This document shows positions 13,439-24,720 of a stretch of DNA of 64,000 nt, piece after piece. Each line of letters begins with the position of its first letter. The stretch's first letter is position 1. This stretch comes from Guillardia theta CCMP2712 (Eukaryota > Cryptophyceae > Pyrenomonadales > Geminigeraceae). The DNA is taken from NCBI RefSeq assembly GCF_000315625.1, contig NW_005434551.1:32324-96323 (forward strand), written 5' to 3'. The notes beneath the pieces are model-generated. The model was not told where the DNA came from, did no database searches, and worked only from the letters and a program-made list of their open reading frames with translations. A program made the translations under genes and the position numbers.

Positions 13439-14318
13439 NNNNNNNNNNNNNNNNNNNNNNNNNNNNNNNNNNNNNNNNNNNNNNNNNNNNNNNNNNNNNN
13501 NNNNNNNNNNNNNNNNNNNNNNNNNNNNNNNNNNNNNNNNNNNNNNNNNNNNNNNNNNNNNNNNNNNNNNNNNNNNNNNNNNNNNNNNNNNNNNNNNNNN
13601 NNNNNNNNNNNNNNNNNNNNNNNNNNNNNNNNNNNNNNNNNNNNNNNNNNNNNNNNNNNNNNNNNNNNNNNNNNNNNNNNNNNNNNNNNNNNNNNNNNNN
13701 NNNNNNNNNNNNNNNNNNNNNNNNNNNNNNNNNNNNNNNNNNNNNNNNNNNNNNNNNNNNNNNNNNNNNNNNNNNNNNNNNNNNNNNNNNNNNNNNNNNN
13801 NNNNNNNNNNNNNNNNNNNNNNNNNNNNNNNNNNNNNNNNNNNNNNNNNNNNNNNNNNNNNNNNNNNNNNNNNNNNNNNNNNNNNNNNNNNNNNNNNNNN
13901 NNNNNNNNNNNNNNNNNNNNNNNNNNNNNNNNNNNNNNNNNNNNNNNNNNNNNNNNNNNNNNNNNNNNNNNNNNNNNNNNNNNNNNNNNNNNNNNNNNNN
14001 NNNNNNNNNNNNNNNNNNNNNNNNNNNNNNNNNNNNNNNNNNNNNNNNNNNNNNNNNNNNNNNNNNNNNNNNNNNNNNNNNNNNNNNNNNNNNNNNNNNN
14101 NNNNNNNNNNNNNNNNNNNNNNNNNNNNNNNNNNNNNNNNNNNNNNNNNNNNNNNNNNNNNNNNNNNNNNNNNNNNNNNNNNNNNNNNNNNNNNNNNNNN
14201 NNNNNNNNNNNNNNNNNNNNNNNNNNNNNNNNNNNNNNNNNNNNNNNNNNNNNNNNNNNNNNNNNNNNNNNNNNNNNNNNNNNNNNNNNNNNNNNNNNNN
14301 NNNNNNNNNNNNNNNNNN
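13439..14318. other. Assembly gap (880 Ns)
   Basis: All bases are N. The size is not a round number, so it was probably estimated from read pairs. Confidence 0.99.
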
Positions 14319-14848
14319 GCAACAGACCCGGGAAGGCAACTGAGAAGATGTGAGAAGAGACGGTTGTGAACAGGCCGAGTCACCGGAAGACGAGAATAGC
14401 TTTGCATCTGCAAACTGACGTCAGAAACGATTTGCAGATGTAACATGGACAGAAGAAAAGAACAAGAACAAGACAAAAGGAGGAAGAAAAGGAGGAAGGA
14501 GGAGAGAGGAAGGTAGAAAGAGGAGGAGGAAGAGGAAGAGGAGGAGGAAGAGGAGGTGGAGGTGGAGGTGGAGGTGGAGGTGGAGGTGGAGGAGGAGGGA
14601 GGAAACTCGTCCAGATGACATTCAAAAGTCTCTTTACCTGTATGTGTGTGGTGAAATCCCTTCTTGCTGGGTTGTTTTCTTTACATCCGCAACAACCTTG
14701 CAAACAATCAGCTTCAAACAACAACAGAAATGAAAGGGCATTGAAGAATAAACATCAGAATAATCAGCAAACAAAGATAACACTACACAAGTGACATTCT
14801 TCTCACTTTGACAAACACTGAAGACGTGACTTGCTGAGCTTTCTTTGT
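14319..14848. other. No gene supported between the gap and the small minus-strand gene
   Basis: Contains a GAGGTG/GAGGA repeat (about 14520-14600). The remainder is unique sequence without a convincing frame, though it could be 3' UTR of the gene ending at 14849. Confidence 0.35.
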
Positions 14849-15158
14849 CAACCAAACTCCGAGAGGATGATCTGACCAACTGAATCAGCAACACACACTC
14901 GAACATTCCAACTTTCGCAAACCTGCGAGCTCCCGTTGGCTCCTTCCCTGAAGAGCTTTCTTTGCCGCTGACAAATCTGCATCGGAGATCTGAGCGCAAG
15001 TCAGGTTGCAACGACGAACAAAGACAAGAAAACGTTCGCTCAAGGGAAGAAGAAACAACTTCATAACACCCGACGCCTCCTGACTCAACTTACCTGTGGA
15101 ACTCCATGTGCAGAACGAGGCTCGTCTGACGGCAACCTTTGACGCTTGCTGACGTCAT
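14849..15158 (-). CDS. Hypothetical small protein, two exons
   Basis: ATG 15158 reads MTSASVKGCRQTSLVLHMEF, ending at a strong donor CACAG|GTAAGT (about 15093). An acceptor GCTCAG at about 15000 joins in phase to a second exon ending VCVADSVGQIILSEFG, stop 14849. That would make about 70 residues. Not recognised. Support rests on the splice signals and the in-phase junction only. Confidence 0.33.
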
Positions 15159-15267
15159 CGATTGAATAAGTCGAGCTACTGAAAGATTGTCGTCATGTCT
15201 AAGTTGTTACCACCCTCTTGCTCCTTCATGGTAACGCTTATTATCACTAGTACACCCTGCTTCACTA

Positions 15268-15310
15268 ACACCTGCTGCTGCTACTGCTACTGCTACTGCT
15301 GCTGCTGCTG

Positions 15311-15347
<37 letters not shown>

Positions 15348-15450
15348 TCCTCCTCCTCCTCCTCCTCCTCCTCCTCCTCCTCCTCCTCCTCCTCCTCCTC
15401 CTCCTCCTCCTCCTCCTCCTCCTCCTCCTCCTCCTCCTCTTCCTCCTCCC
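15268..15450. repeat. CTG/CTA then CTC trinucleotide repeat
   Basis: A TGCTAC/TGCTGC stretch (15270-15345) passes directly into about 33 CTC/TCC triplets. It reads as poly-Cys, poly-Ser or poly-Arg depending on frame, none biologically convincing. Confidence 0.9.
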
Positions 15451-15611
15451 GCTCCTTCTTGCCATCGAAAGGCTCCTACCTCATGGTTTGCGTCACGGGT
15501 CGTTCGGAGAAATCAAGTCTTCATCAGCGTGAGCAGGGGAAACAAGTTCACCTGCTCCTCTCACCTGGTGCGCTTGAAGAGATTCTGCAGCACAACTATG
15601 AGCATACTGCA

Positions 15612-17620
15612 TCACATCCATCCCTTCCAGCTCTCTACCTGTCGTCCGTACTCTGCCATGGGCTGCAGCGAGTCATGGTAGGGAGGATGCGGCGGCATGT
15701 TGGAGTTTGCTATCCTCGAGCCGATAAACTGTAAGCACACAGTAAGCCACGTGAGCAGGAAGAGAAAGCGAGGAAAGAGAAGGAGGGGAAGGGGAGGGGG
15801 GGGCAAGGCGGGGAGGACGGAGGCAAAGGAGAGGAAGGAGGATGAGAGAAGAGGGAGGGGGGGGAGGGAGGGGAGAGAAGGAGGGGAGAAAGAGGAGCAA
15901 AGGAGAAAGAGGAGGAAAGTATGACAAGGAAGGGACAAGGGGACGGGAGGGAAGCCATAGCGGCAGCTTCTTACTTGCATGTTTGGCGGGTAGGAATGGA
16001 AGTAACCTGTACAAGAACATGCCAAGGGTGAGGTGAAACTGGAGAAGTGAACAAGTCTCCAGCACCAGCGTTGAAGTTGTTTGCTCCCGACCAGGTCGAG
16101 TTGGGCTGGAAGTGCCGCATGTGGTTCCATGAAGGGTAGCCCTGAGAAGACGAGAATGACAAACGAAAACATGCAAGGAAGGGGAAGCAGGAAGAGGATG
16201 TAGGAGAAGGCAAAGGGAGTAGGGGAGAGAGGGAGGAACTAGAGACAACGACAGGTAGGCAGGCAGGAAGTAAGAAGATTCAAACTCACATCTAACGAGT
16301 TGTATCTCATCCATACTTGTTGTCTTTCCATCCTGAAAGCCATTCACTTTTAAGAGTTTGCTGATGTTAAGGGCGTACAGCTCTTCTTCCTCTCTCTTCC
16401 TCTGTTGCTCCTCCTGTTCACCCACCATCACAAACGTGAACAGGAGGACAATCTCGCGAGGAGAAGTTCACCTGCAGTTTCATCGCCCTGAGGAAACCAT
16501 TGTGCTGATCTTCGAAGCTCTTCTTGAGAGTTGGACTGAAAAGACATCAGTTGTTTGTAACATTTCAAATGAAACAGTGAGACATTTGAAATCAAACAAG
16601 GAAATAGCTCAGATGAAACAATCACACATCTCAACGTCTCTCAGGCGAGCAAACATACTGAAACTTTCACCACCTCATCATATATTCAACATCAATCCCG
16701 CACCTGTGGGAAGAAATGTTCTTCAAGAACGCAATCAGCTCCTCCGTAGGGAATTTCTTCTCCTGCAAACTCGTTCTCACTCCTCCTGCTCCGTCAATCT
16801 TCCTCCTCCACCTTCCAGAACTGCACGCAGGTCTCGGCAGCAACCCTTGCTCCCTCCGGCAGCTCCTTTAAGATTTTCTTGAGAGCTCCATTTGCCAGGG
16901 GAGCAGGCAATGGAACGTCCTCCTCCTCCTTCTCCTCCCGCATCTTCTCCAACGAGCTTGATACAACAATCTCGCTCTGCGCAGACTTGTTAGCCTTCTC
17001 AGAGATCGCCGCATCCTCTATGGTTCCTACCTCCTCCTTCACAGCCGATCGTTCTGGTTGTCCCATCAGCATGTACAAATCTGTCCGAACAGTCAAACTT
17101 GACGACCACTTTACAAGTGGAGTACCTCGAATCGATCCCTTCTCTGATCAATTGCCTCAAGTCACATCTAAATTTCACACACAAATCTCAAGTGGTGGTC
17201 AACAATCTGACGACGAATCCTCCCCCTCCTCGGATTTCGGTACTGCTGGGCACAAGTTGTAAACCTGCGAAAAGCCAAGTCATCCGCGGACATGAAGCAC
17301 ACAATCCTTGTATGCAGATGCTAGGATACAATGTGAGGGGATGAGAGTCTCTAAACGTCTTCGACGTTTCTGTACATTCTGAAACAACTCTCTTGATATT
17401 TGACTTCTTATCGAAAAAAACAGTAAATCTCCCCTATGTTGGATTCTCCTTACAACCGAATCCCTCCATCATATCCGATGACAGAGGTGAAGAAGTTTTA
17501 TCGTGCGCATGGCACAGGAAGACTTGTCCTGAAGACTTCATCTTCAATGCCTCTCCGCTCAATACGAGCATCCGACAAAACCTTCCAAGGACTAAAGCAC
17601 GGCTAGTCCTCCTCACTTAC
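15612..17620 (-). CDS. Unrecognised multi-exon gene
   Basis: Several exons with good sequence complexity and splice sites lie in order on the minus strand. They are: VKFRCDLRQLIREGIDSR (about 17130); MLMGQPERSAVKEEVGTIED through LKKILKELPEGARVAAETCV (16815-17075); EKKFPTEELIAFLKNISSH (about 16710-16765); SPTLKKSFEDQHNGFLRAMK (about 16480); EEQQRKREEEELYALNISKL (about 16300-16410); GYPSWNHMRHFQPNSTWSGA (about 16015-16140); and a final exon IGSRIANSNMPPHPPYHDSL to WKGWM (stop 15612). The most upstream open segment (to about 17620) may hold the start. There is a charged coiled-coil middle and an aromatic, Asn/Pro-rich C-terminus. I recognise no family. Confidence 0.5.
15780..15930. repeat. GGAGGG/GAAGGA purine tract (intronic)
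   Basis: Low-complexity purine run between the last two exons of the minus-strand gene. On the coding strand it is a polypyrimidine tract. Confidence 0.7.
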
Positions 17621-17639
17621 TTTCCCTTCTAGCACAACT

Positions 17640-18880
17640 ATGTCTTGTGCCACCACCTCAACCTTTGTTTCATTGCTCCTCTTCTTCTCTCCTTCTCATC
17701 TAGTCCCTTCCCTTCTCATCTCTATCCTAGACCATGAATGCGATACCACTCCCGCCATCCTTCACATTCCATACACCCCACCTCCTCGACCTCCAGATAC
17801 TACTTTACCCCTACCCATATTATTCTTTTTATACCCCCCATTTCCTAATGATTTATAGGCAAATATAAGGGTACTCAAATAACCCTACCCCCTATTTGTG
17901 GAAGTCTATCCAGCCCACCCTCATTGGGCACCTGACACGCTAACAGGTAGGTAAGTGATAGGAAGGTTCTATATGCCTAAGGCCCCCCGGTGTATCAGGT
18001 GCTTCTGTGTGATATCTTCCTATTGCCCATGGTCTTAGGATCATATGATTATAATTAAAATCACTTTTAAATAGAAACCCCCTACCCTACCCTACGTCGA
18101 CATGATTCTGTCCACTACCCCTACGCACTCTTCACCACAGTACCCACCTTTGGCTCGTGGTTTGACTCGATATTTCACAGCTCGTTTGACCCTCTAATTG
18201 ACCCCACCCCTGATACATTACCCCACCCCTATGACCTCATTCTTTACTACATAAAGGGGGCCGTTCTAGGGCGTACAGAAGGGGGAAGAGGAAGACTAGG
18301 GGTGATGAAGTGTTAAAGAGGGGGTACTGGTCTGAAATATATTGGGGTGGGTACTTTCAAGAGAAAAGGAGGGGTGAAGCACCGGGGAGATGCACAAGGC
18401 ACCACCGTAGTGTTCATACAAATTGTAAACTACCCGTCCGATGGGTGGGTAGGGTGGTATAGGTTTGTCTGGAGATCATGGGGGTAATTGAGGGATTTAT
18501 GGGGTACTGGGTTGAGAACGAAGGATGCTTTCATAGGGGTGGGGTGGGGTGACATGCGCCAGACAGGCCAAGACATCCGATAAGGAAGGGGGTGGGTCCA
18601 CTCTTCTCTTGTACTGATGGGGTAGGGGTAACTTTACCAGGGGTATAAATGATAGGTAAAGCGTGGGTGGAGGAAGGAAAATGTGCCTCCGAAGGTTCTT
18701 TGCCAGGAGGGGTGGGGTAGGGAGGGGTATTTGTTTCCAGGCGATCTCGAGGAGGCCGGGGTCTAAAAGTATTGTAGGCAAAAGACCACTTAAAGCGTTA
18801 AAACAATATAAAAAGGGGCACTGTCATTTTACACCAGGACCGACTCGCCTACTGTCATCGTTTTGAGACCTTCTGGTTTC
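17640..18880. other. ACCCC/GGGGT-type intergenic patch
   Basis: About 1.2 kb with no gene. The first part (17640-18250) is dense in CCCCTAC/ACCCC words on the plus strand. From about 18250 the strand bias flips to GGGGTGGG/GGGGTA. Embedded AT-rich segments (e.g. 18040-18080). It abuts a GC-rich patch at about 19000. Confidence 0.6.
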
Positions 18881-18999
18881 TCACACGGTTGAGATCGGGG
18901 GAGCAGCAGCTGAGCGAGATGAAGAGCCTTATAACACGGCAAGAGTTACAAGTGACTTTTTTGAAGTACGTCATTCATTTCTCCTGAGATACGGAGCAT

Positions 19000-19450
19000 G
19001 GTACACTGTCAGTGTTGGCGCGTATCGAGTGCGACATGACCGTACGGTACGGTCACGGTACGTGACGTGACACCGGGGCGGCCCGGGCGCCGCGCCGCGC
19101 CGTCACTAGTACCGTACGACCGTGACCGACCGCCGGGGGCCGGGCCGGGCCAGTGACTCTCCGAGTCTCAGCGGCCCGCGGCCCGCGGCAGTAGCCCCGC
19201 GGCGCGCCCCGGGCCCCCCCCACCCCCCCCCCGGGGCCCGGCGGACGGACCGGACGCCGCGCTCAGGCTGCCACGGAGTGAGCGCTGAGCCGGGCCGCGC
19301 CGTAGCAGTGGCCCGGCCCCCGGGCGGGGCCCCGGTGCCGGGCTCGGGCCGCGATGCCGTCATGATGGTACTGAGTACTCGGCGGTAGTGTAGAAAATGA
19401 TTCGGAATTGAATCACGACTGAACGTCCGATCAACCCGGCGGCCGCTGGT
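19000..19450. other. GC-rich CGGCCCGG/TACGGTA patch
   Basis: Very high G+C with TACGGTAC, CGGCCCGGGC, GGGGCCCC words and CpG steps, unlike the neighbouring genes and the ACCCC patch on its left. Frames open here are GC-driven artefacts. It belongs to a set of similar patches in the window. Confidence 0.6.
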
Positions 19451-19554
19451 TTACTCAGTCGCCAGTGACACTGAGTGCCAAGCCTGCAAGTCCTACCGCA
19501 CCGTACCCGGTCACTCCCAGCCTGGCCCCGACAGAGCGGCAGTGGCCCCGTTGA

Positions 19555-22500
19555 TCAGTCGTCAAAGAGGCTGGAGCTCTTGCTGCCTCCAAACAAAGAC
19601 CCTCCTCCGTCCTCCTTGTCGTCCCCGCCGAACAACCTGCCAGAGCCTCAGTCAAGGTACTACGGTACGGTAACAGGTAGAGGTGAGGGGAACGAGGCGA
19701 GGTTTCCCGAGGAGTGAGCGTGAGAAAGGAAGGAGGAAGGGACAGTGAGGAGGCTGGAGGCTTACCCGAGACTCTCAGCTGTTTTAGTTGGCTTCTTTCC
19801 AGGGGGAGGAGGAGGAGCGGCGCGTTGAGGAGGAGCTTCCATCGATCCGGACTTGGAAGGCGGAGGGCCCTGCGTTGCTATTCAGTCACTGGCATGCAGG
19901 AGGCAGCAGATGTTACCGGAGGAGGAGGAGGTTTGCCTGGAGGAGGAGGAGGTCGTTTCGACGCCTTCTCTGCAGGATCCTGCCCTCCAGCGGAGAATGG
20001 GAGGAGGACGATGGGGGAGGAACGGAGGGAGGGGGTGCTGAGGGGGGAGGAGCAGAAGGAAGGGGAACGCCGGGAGGAGGAGCGCTGGGAGGGGGAGGAG
20101 CTTTGACATGGGGAGGAGCAGCTGTAGGAGGAGGAACGCTAGGAGGAGGGACAGGAGGCGGGGCTGGTGGACGTTTGGGTTTCTCGTCCTCGGTGGGTAT
20201 CAACACTGAAGTTTCTTCTTTGCCTATCGGAACAGAGCAGCAAAACATCAGTATGAGGCTGGATAGGAGGATGAGGAGTAAGTGGAGTTGGTGGTGGCGG
20301 TTAAGGAGGCAGAGGAGATGGTGGAGGTGGTGTAGTGAAGGAGGTCAAGAGAGGAAGGAGAGGAAGGAGAGGAAGGAGAGGACAGATGGGAAGGAGGAGG
20401 GGGACGAGGGGCTTGAAGTTCACCTTGCGGTTTTTGGGGACTCAGCGAAGTTTCAGCTTGCTTCAAAGGAATTTTCAGATCTGAAGTAACGGTGAGATCG
20501 TTGAATGACCCACCACTATCCCCTCCATTCTTCCTACTCTTCCTTACCTAGCCCTCTTTCAATCAACACTCCTCCTCCTCCTCCTCCTCCTCCTCCTCCT
20601 CCTCCTCCTCCTCCTCTCTCAAACTTTCACTCCTCCCAGCCTCCAATAAGACCCACCTGAGACATCTACGCTTGCAAACCCCTTGGTCTTCTCCTGCTCC
20701 TGCTCATCCACCACAGCCTTCATGAGAGGGTCTACTGCTCCTCCGCTCAGCACAGCCGGTCGGAGACTATCGCCGCTGATTTTGGCAGTTTCAGTGGGCG
20801 CAGCCTTCGACTCGCTGCCCTTGAAATCGGCTTCGAACAAGGACGAGGAGGACGAGGAGGGCTTCTTCTTGGGCTTTTCCTCCTCCCCTCCATCCCCGAA
20901 CAGAAGCTTCAGAGAAGACTTGGGATTTGTCCTTGCGCTCGTCTCCTCCTCCTCCTCCGCCCCAAACAGAGACTTCTCCTTGGCAGTCAGCGTGGGGGTT
21001 ACAACTTGCGGAGCTTCCGGTCTGGGAGGAGGGTTCTCGGGCTTCTTGGGAGGGACCTTCCCCTTGCTGGGAGGAGCAGGAGAACCTTTCTTCTCATACA
21101 GCACAGACGCTCCTCCGTAGGTAAAGATCTCCCCCGCCTGCTCAAACGTGCCCTTCTTGTCTTGGAAGGATTTCTCAGCTCGTTGGCCCCCGCTCGCAGG
21201 GTGTGCCTCCTCCTCTCGGGGACCTCGGTGCATGTCAAGTTTCTTGATCGCCTCCGACACTTCCTTCTCCTCATCGAAGTCATTTCTTTCCTCTCGCTCC
21301 TCCTCCTGGCTCGCCTGGCTCGCCTCCTGCTTGTGCTCCCTTTCCTTCACCATGGCAGCCTTGTAGGAGGATCCGATCTCCTTCATCTTATTCACCAGTG
21401 AAGCTCCGTTATCGTCCTCTTTCCTCGTCTTCATCTTCTGCAGCAGAGCCTCGGTCTCGTCCACGTCATCATCGAACATGGCGCTCTGCGCTCTCTGCCT
21501 CAGCATGATCGCTCGTGCTTGTGCTTCCTTGGTCTTCTGCTCCAACATCTTCGCCTCCTCCTGCGCTCTACGATCCTCTTCCTCCAGCTTCCTCCTTTCC
21601 TCCGCCGTCAACTCGCCCGTCTCTTCCTCGAAGAAGGTCTGAGCCTTGGAAGGAGGATCAACCTTGGTAGGGTGAGGCTTCTCCTTGAACAGCTGATCAG
21701 CCTGCTTCGCCTCCTTGACATCCTTCTTGAACAGAGGGGAACGAGTCCCTTCCTCCTCCTCTTCCTCCTCCCTGAACAAGCTTGATGCTGCCAGCTTCTT
21801 CACGCGGCTGCTCTCCTCCTTCTGCTGTCGAGCTGAGGCAAGGAGCTGCTTGGCTCTTTCAACCGTCTCCTCATCGTCCTTCGGCTGTGCCGGAGGTGAA
21901 GGTGAAGATGAAGATGAAGGGAGGAGACCTGTTTTCTTCAGGCCTGTCTTCAGCCCTTCTGTCTTCTCCACAACCTTCTCAGCTTCTTCACGTCTCGTCG
22001 CAGCTTCTGAGGCCTTGACAGGCGCTTCAACTCGCTCATCCGCCTTCACTGCCGCATCCTCCTTTACCGTACTCTCCTTCACCTCAGCTCGATCTTCTTC
22101 TCTTGGTCGTTCTGCTGTGCCATTCTTCGCCACCTCCTTCACATTTTGTTCCTGCTTGCCAACTTTTTCCTCAGAGGAAGAGCCGTTTTCCCACTGCCTC
22201 CTCCTCGCGAGTTTGCTGGCAAGGTCTTCAGCAGGAGGTACTACACCCGGAGCGCTGAGCACAGGAGCAGAAGAGACCTTCGGGGCCTCGCTCTTGATGA
22301 CTTCCTCCTTCTTAGCAGGGCTCTGTTTGCTTGAACCTGCTACTCCTTGCTTCCATGGCGGGAGCTTGTTCGACTCTTCCTCCTCCTCCTCCTCCTCCTC
22401 CTCACCGTTCTTCGAGGGCTTCTGCATGCTGGAAGACGGAGCAGAGGGTTCATTGCCAGCACTGGAGGCTTCACTCTCCCACTGCCTCCTCCTCGCAAGC

Positions 22501-22820
22501 TTTGCCTGCAAATCTTCGGCAGGAGGAATAACTCCCGGCGCGCTTCCCACGTTGGCCTGTCCTCCTCGACCTTGCGGGGGGGCAGCAGCAGCAGCATGCG
22601 ACTTCTTCTTCTTCTCCTCCTCTTGCTCCCACTGTCTCCTTGCCGCGAGTTTCTTCTGCAAATCGTCGTCCTTGGGTGAGGCAGCTCCCTTCACGACCTT
22701 GGATGGAGAAGCGGACTTTGCGGGAGGAGAAGCTTTCGGTGCCGAGGCCGTGCTGGGGGAGGTCGTCTCTGCTTCTTCGCGCAGTCCTGTCTTCTTGAGG
22801 ACAGAACGAAAGTCAGCCAT
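19555..22820 (-). CDS. Proline-rich protein with acidic LF motifs and LKKTG motifs
   Basis: ATG 22820 starts MADFRSVLKKTGLREEAET; another copy GLKTGLKKTGLLP lies mid-protein. LKKTG is the core of thymosin/WH2-type actin-binding peptides. Three repeats have the form PPAEDL-KLARRRQWE. The C-terminal half carries many acidic LF motifs (SLFGAEEEEE, LKLLFGDGGEEE, SPLFKK, LFGGDDKEDGGGSLFGG, final SSSLFDD), reminiscent of the LF motifs of WASH-complex FAM21. Downstream exons (20450-20500, 19920-20215, about 19760-19870) add PPPPPGKPPPPP tracts; the last exon ends LFDD at 19555. The large first exon (about 20655-22820) is Lys/Glu-rich and predicted disordered. Proline tracts, LKKTG and LF motifs together suggest a cytoskeletal or endosomal scaffold. 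No globular domain was seen, so this is inference. Confidence 0.65.
20572..20617. repeat. CTC trinucleotide repeat in an intron
   Basis: About 15 CTC/TCC triplets between the large exon and the next exon of the LF-motif gene. Confidence 0.8.
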
Positions 22821-23663
22821 CGTATGCTCCACGATAGTTGAAGGGCCCAGTCGTAAAATCCGCAGCGATGAAGGTCAGGTTTGCCTTGAAGGAAGAGAAA
22901 GATGTTTACTCCTGAAAGGCATGTGTCAGTCGATCTTGTCATTACCATCACCATTCGTCTCCCATGCGTATGTCTTGACATCAGAACTCATCCTCTTTAC
23001 CGCTCTGCCAGACACTTGCTCCGTTTCTCTCTCCTTGTCTCCTGTTGCTCTCTTCTCTAACAAAGCAAACTAGATCTCCTCCTCCTCCTCCTCCTCCTCC
23101 TCCTCCTCCTCCTCCTCCTCCTCCTGATAATCTTCCTCTTCCTTCTTCTCGTTTCCTCTCTCCTCCTCTCCTCTTCTACTTCTCTTGCTTTCTCCTTCTT
23201 CCCTCGCTGCCATGATGACGCGCTGGTCACACTGCGAGGACCCCCACCCTTTTCGTAAACATCCTCATCATTTTACCCTACCCCCTGCATTGTACTACCC
23301 CTGAAAAATTAACCCCTATTTACAATATCACATCACCCCTGTAAACAAAGAGCACTTCCCCACCCTTGCCTGGGTATTTCTACCCCTACCCCCTTTCAAT
23401 AATACTACGGCTCACCTCAGGACGAGACGGTAGGAGGGGGGAGAGAGCAGAGCAGAGCAGAGCAGAGCAGAGCAGAGCAGAGCAGAGCAGAGCAGAGCAG
23501 AAAGTGAGAGCAAGGAAGAAGCAGAAGGAAGCTGGAAAAGAAAGTTACAAGGATTGTTGGTCAGGAGGGCAAGATAAAGGTCGAGTATTCAGTGTGAGGC
23601 GCAAGGGATCAGCTCTAAGAGCATCAAGACCAAACAATCTGTTCGAGAAGCAACAAAGACAAC
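22821..23663. promoter_or_regulatory. Divergent intergenic region between the LF-motif and THP3-like genes
   Basis: Contains a CTC repeat (23073-23130), a dense ACCCC/CCCTACCCC patch (23235-23420) and an AGAGC pentamer array (23445-23505). The last about 140 bp before ATG 23664 is probably the 5' UTR of the THP3-like gene. No named promoter motif was recognised. Confidence 0.4.
23445..23505. repeat. (AGAGC)n pentamer array, about 11 copies
   Basis: Near-perfect AGCAG/AGAGC pentamers just upstream of the THP3-like gene. Confidence 0.88.
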
Positions 23664-24593
23664 ATGGCTAACTTGAGAAGGAACGATGAACGCAGAGGAG
23701 GTAACAGCCAGCATCGTGGGAGATACAACAATTACCAACAGAGGGCGACAAGGGAGGATAGAGCTGGGGAGATCGAAACAGACGGTTTTCTACGGGTGAG
23801 TGCTGGGATTGTTGGTACTTGCCAGGACGTGGAGAAAAGATATATTAGAGTGCAAAGTCAGCCGCATCCCTCCACTATCCGGCCAGAGCGTGTGCTGAAG
23901 CTGTCGCTCGAGGCGGTGAAGAAGAGGGAGGCGGATGGAGAGGAGTACGAGGTTTGCCACGAGTACTACATGTCCATCTGTCAAGATCTGAGGATACAAC
24001 AGCTGGAAGGAGGCTTCACAGTTGAAGTGAGGGAGAACTTTGCTCGCTGCGCCATGCGCGCGCGTATTGGAGACAAGAAGCGTTTGGATACGAAGACGCT
24101 GGGAGACTGCTTGATTCATCTGCAGGAACTTTATGAGAAGAACGCCAACAGCGGGCACGAGGTTGAGTTTGGGATCTACAGACTTGTGCTGTGGCTGGGG
24201 CTGTCGCTGGAGCATGAAGACTCTCTTCTGGTCGTGCATGCCTGCATGGCGTCGCTTTCTCAGTTCGAGCAACACCCGGCAGTCAAGCACGCGCTCGAAA
24301 TTGTTTCCGCAGTCCTCACAGGCGATGTCGTGTCCTACTTCAAGCTTGTCGCTGCGATTCCAGACGAAGTCAAGGACCAACGGCACGTCCATGAGACTCT
24401 TATCACTCCCTCCATGAGGAGCAGGTACTATTCCGCCATGCTCAAGGCGTACAAGTTCGGATTCCCGCTGGTCGAGTTGAGGGGCCTGTTGGGCTGTTCG
24501 AGCAAGGAGGAGCTGACAGGCTTCCTGCGATCGCAGCAGGCCGTGTTGGACGAGGAGCAGGGGGTGCTGGACATTGACAAGAGCAAGAGGTAA
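23664..24593 (+). CDS. SAC3/GANP-domain protein, THP3/LENG8 type
   Basis: A single open frame of 309 residues without introns. Proteins of this family couple transcription with mRNA export or splicing; Thp3 pairs with a PCI protein. After a short Arg/Asn-rich N-terminus the SAC3/GANP domain is clear. It opens VGTCQDVEKRYIRVQSQPHP with STIRPERVLKLSLEAVKKRE, then CHEYYMSICQDLRIQQLEGG, FTVEVRENFARCAMRA and GDCLIHLQELYE. The closing helices (FGIYRLVLWLGLSLEHED, ALEIVSAVLTGDVVSYFKL) are followed by a winged-helix-like end. The signature 'RP--VL--SLE-VK---------C-----I-QDL--Q------V-V-E--AR' is that of THP3 rather than of large SAC3/GANP. Much shorter than human LENG8: only the core is present. Start chosen at the first ATG. 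Nuclear role inferred from the family. Confidence 0.83.
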   Translation: MANLRRNDERRGGNSQHRGRYNNYQQRATREDRAGEIETDGFLRVSAGIVGTCQDVEKRYIRVQSQPHPSTIRPERVLKLSLEAVKKREADGEEYEVCHEYYMSICQDLRIQQLEGGFTVEVRENFARCAMRARIGDKKRLDTKTLGDCLIHLQELYEKNANSGHEVEFGIYRLVLWLGLSLEHEDSLLVVHACMASLSQFEQHPAVKHALEIVSAVLTGDVVSYFKLVAAIPDEVKDQRHVHETLITPSMRSRYYSAMLKAYKFGFPLVELRGLLGCSSKEELTGFLRSQQAVLDEEQGVLDIDKSKR

Positions 24594-24720
24594 CAGATCA
24601 GGAGAAGGGAGTTAAGGAGAGGGTAGCGAGAGGCGATTGGTCGAAACAAGGAAATTGAAATTTTATATTTTACAAGAGTCATGTTGCTTTTCAAGACAGC
24701 AATTCGTACCTTTCAAGACA

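Noticed and set aside
13116-14476. Frames of 300-400 codons through the N gap
   Set aside because: They consist of unknown bases only.
19106-19388. Frames on both strands in the GC-rich patch
   Set aside because: Stop codons are rare there simply because of G+C; no motif, and the same sequence type recurs in other gene-free patches.
21715-23073. 452-codon plus-strand frame opposite the LF-motif protein
   Set aside because: Mirror of Glu/Lys-rich codons (gives Ser/Leu/Phe runs); the minus strand has the repeated motifs and coherent splice sites.
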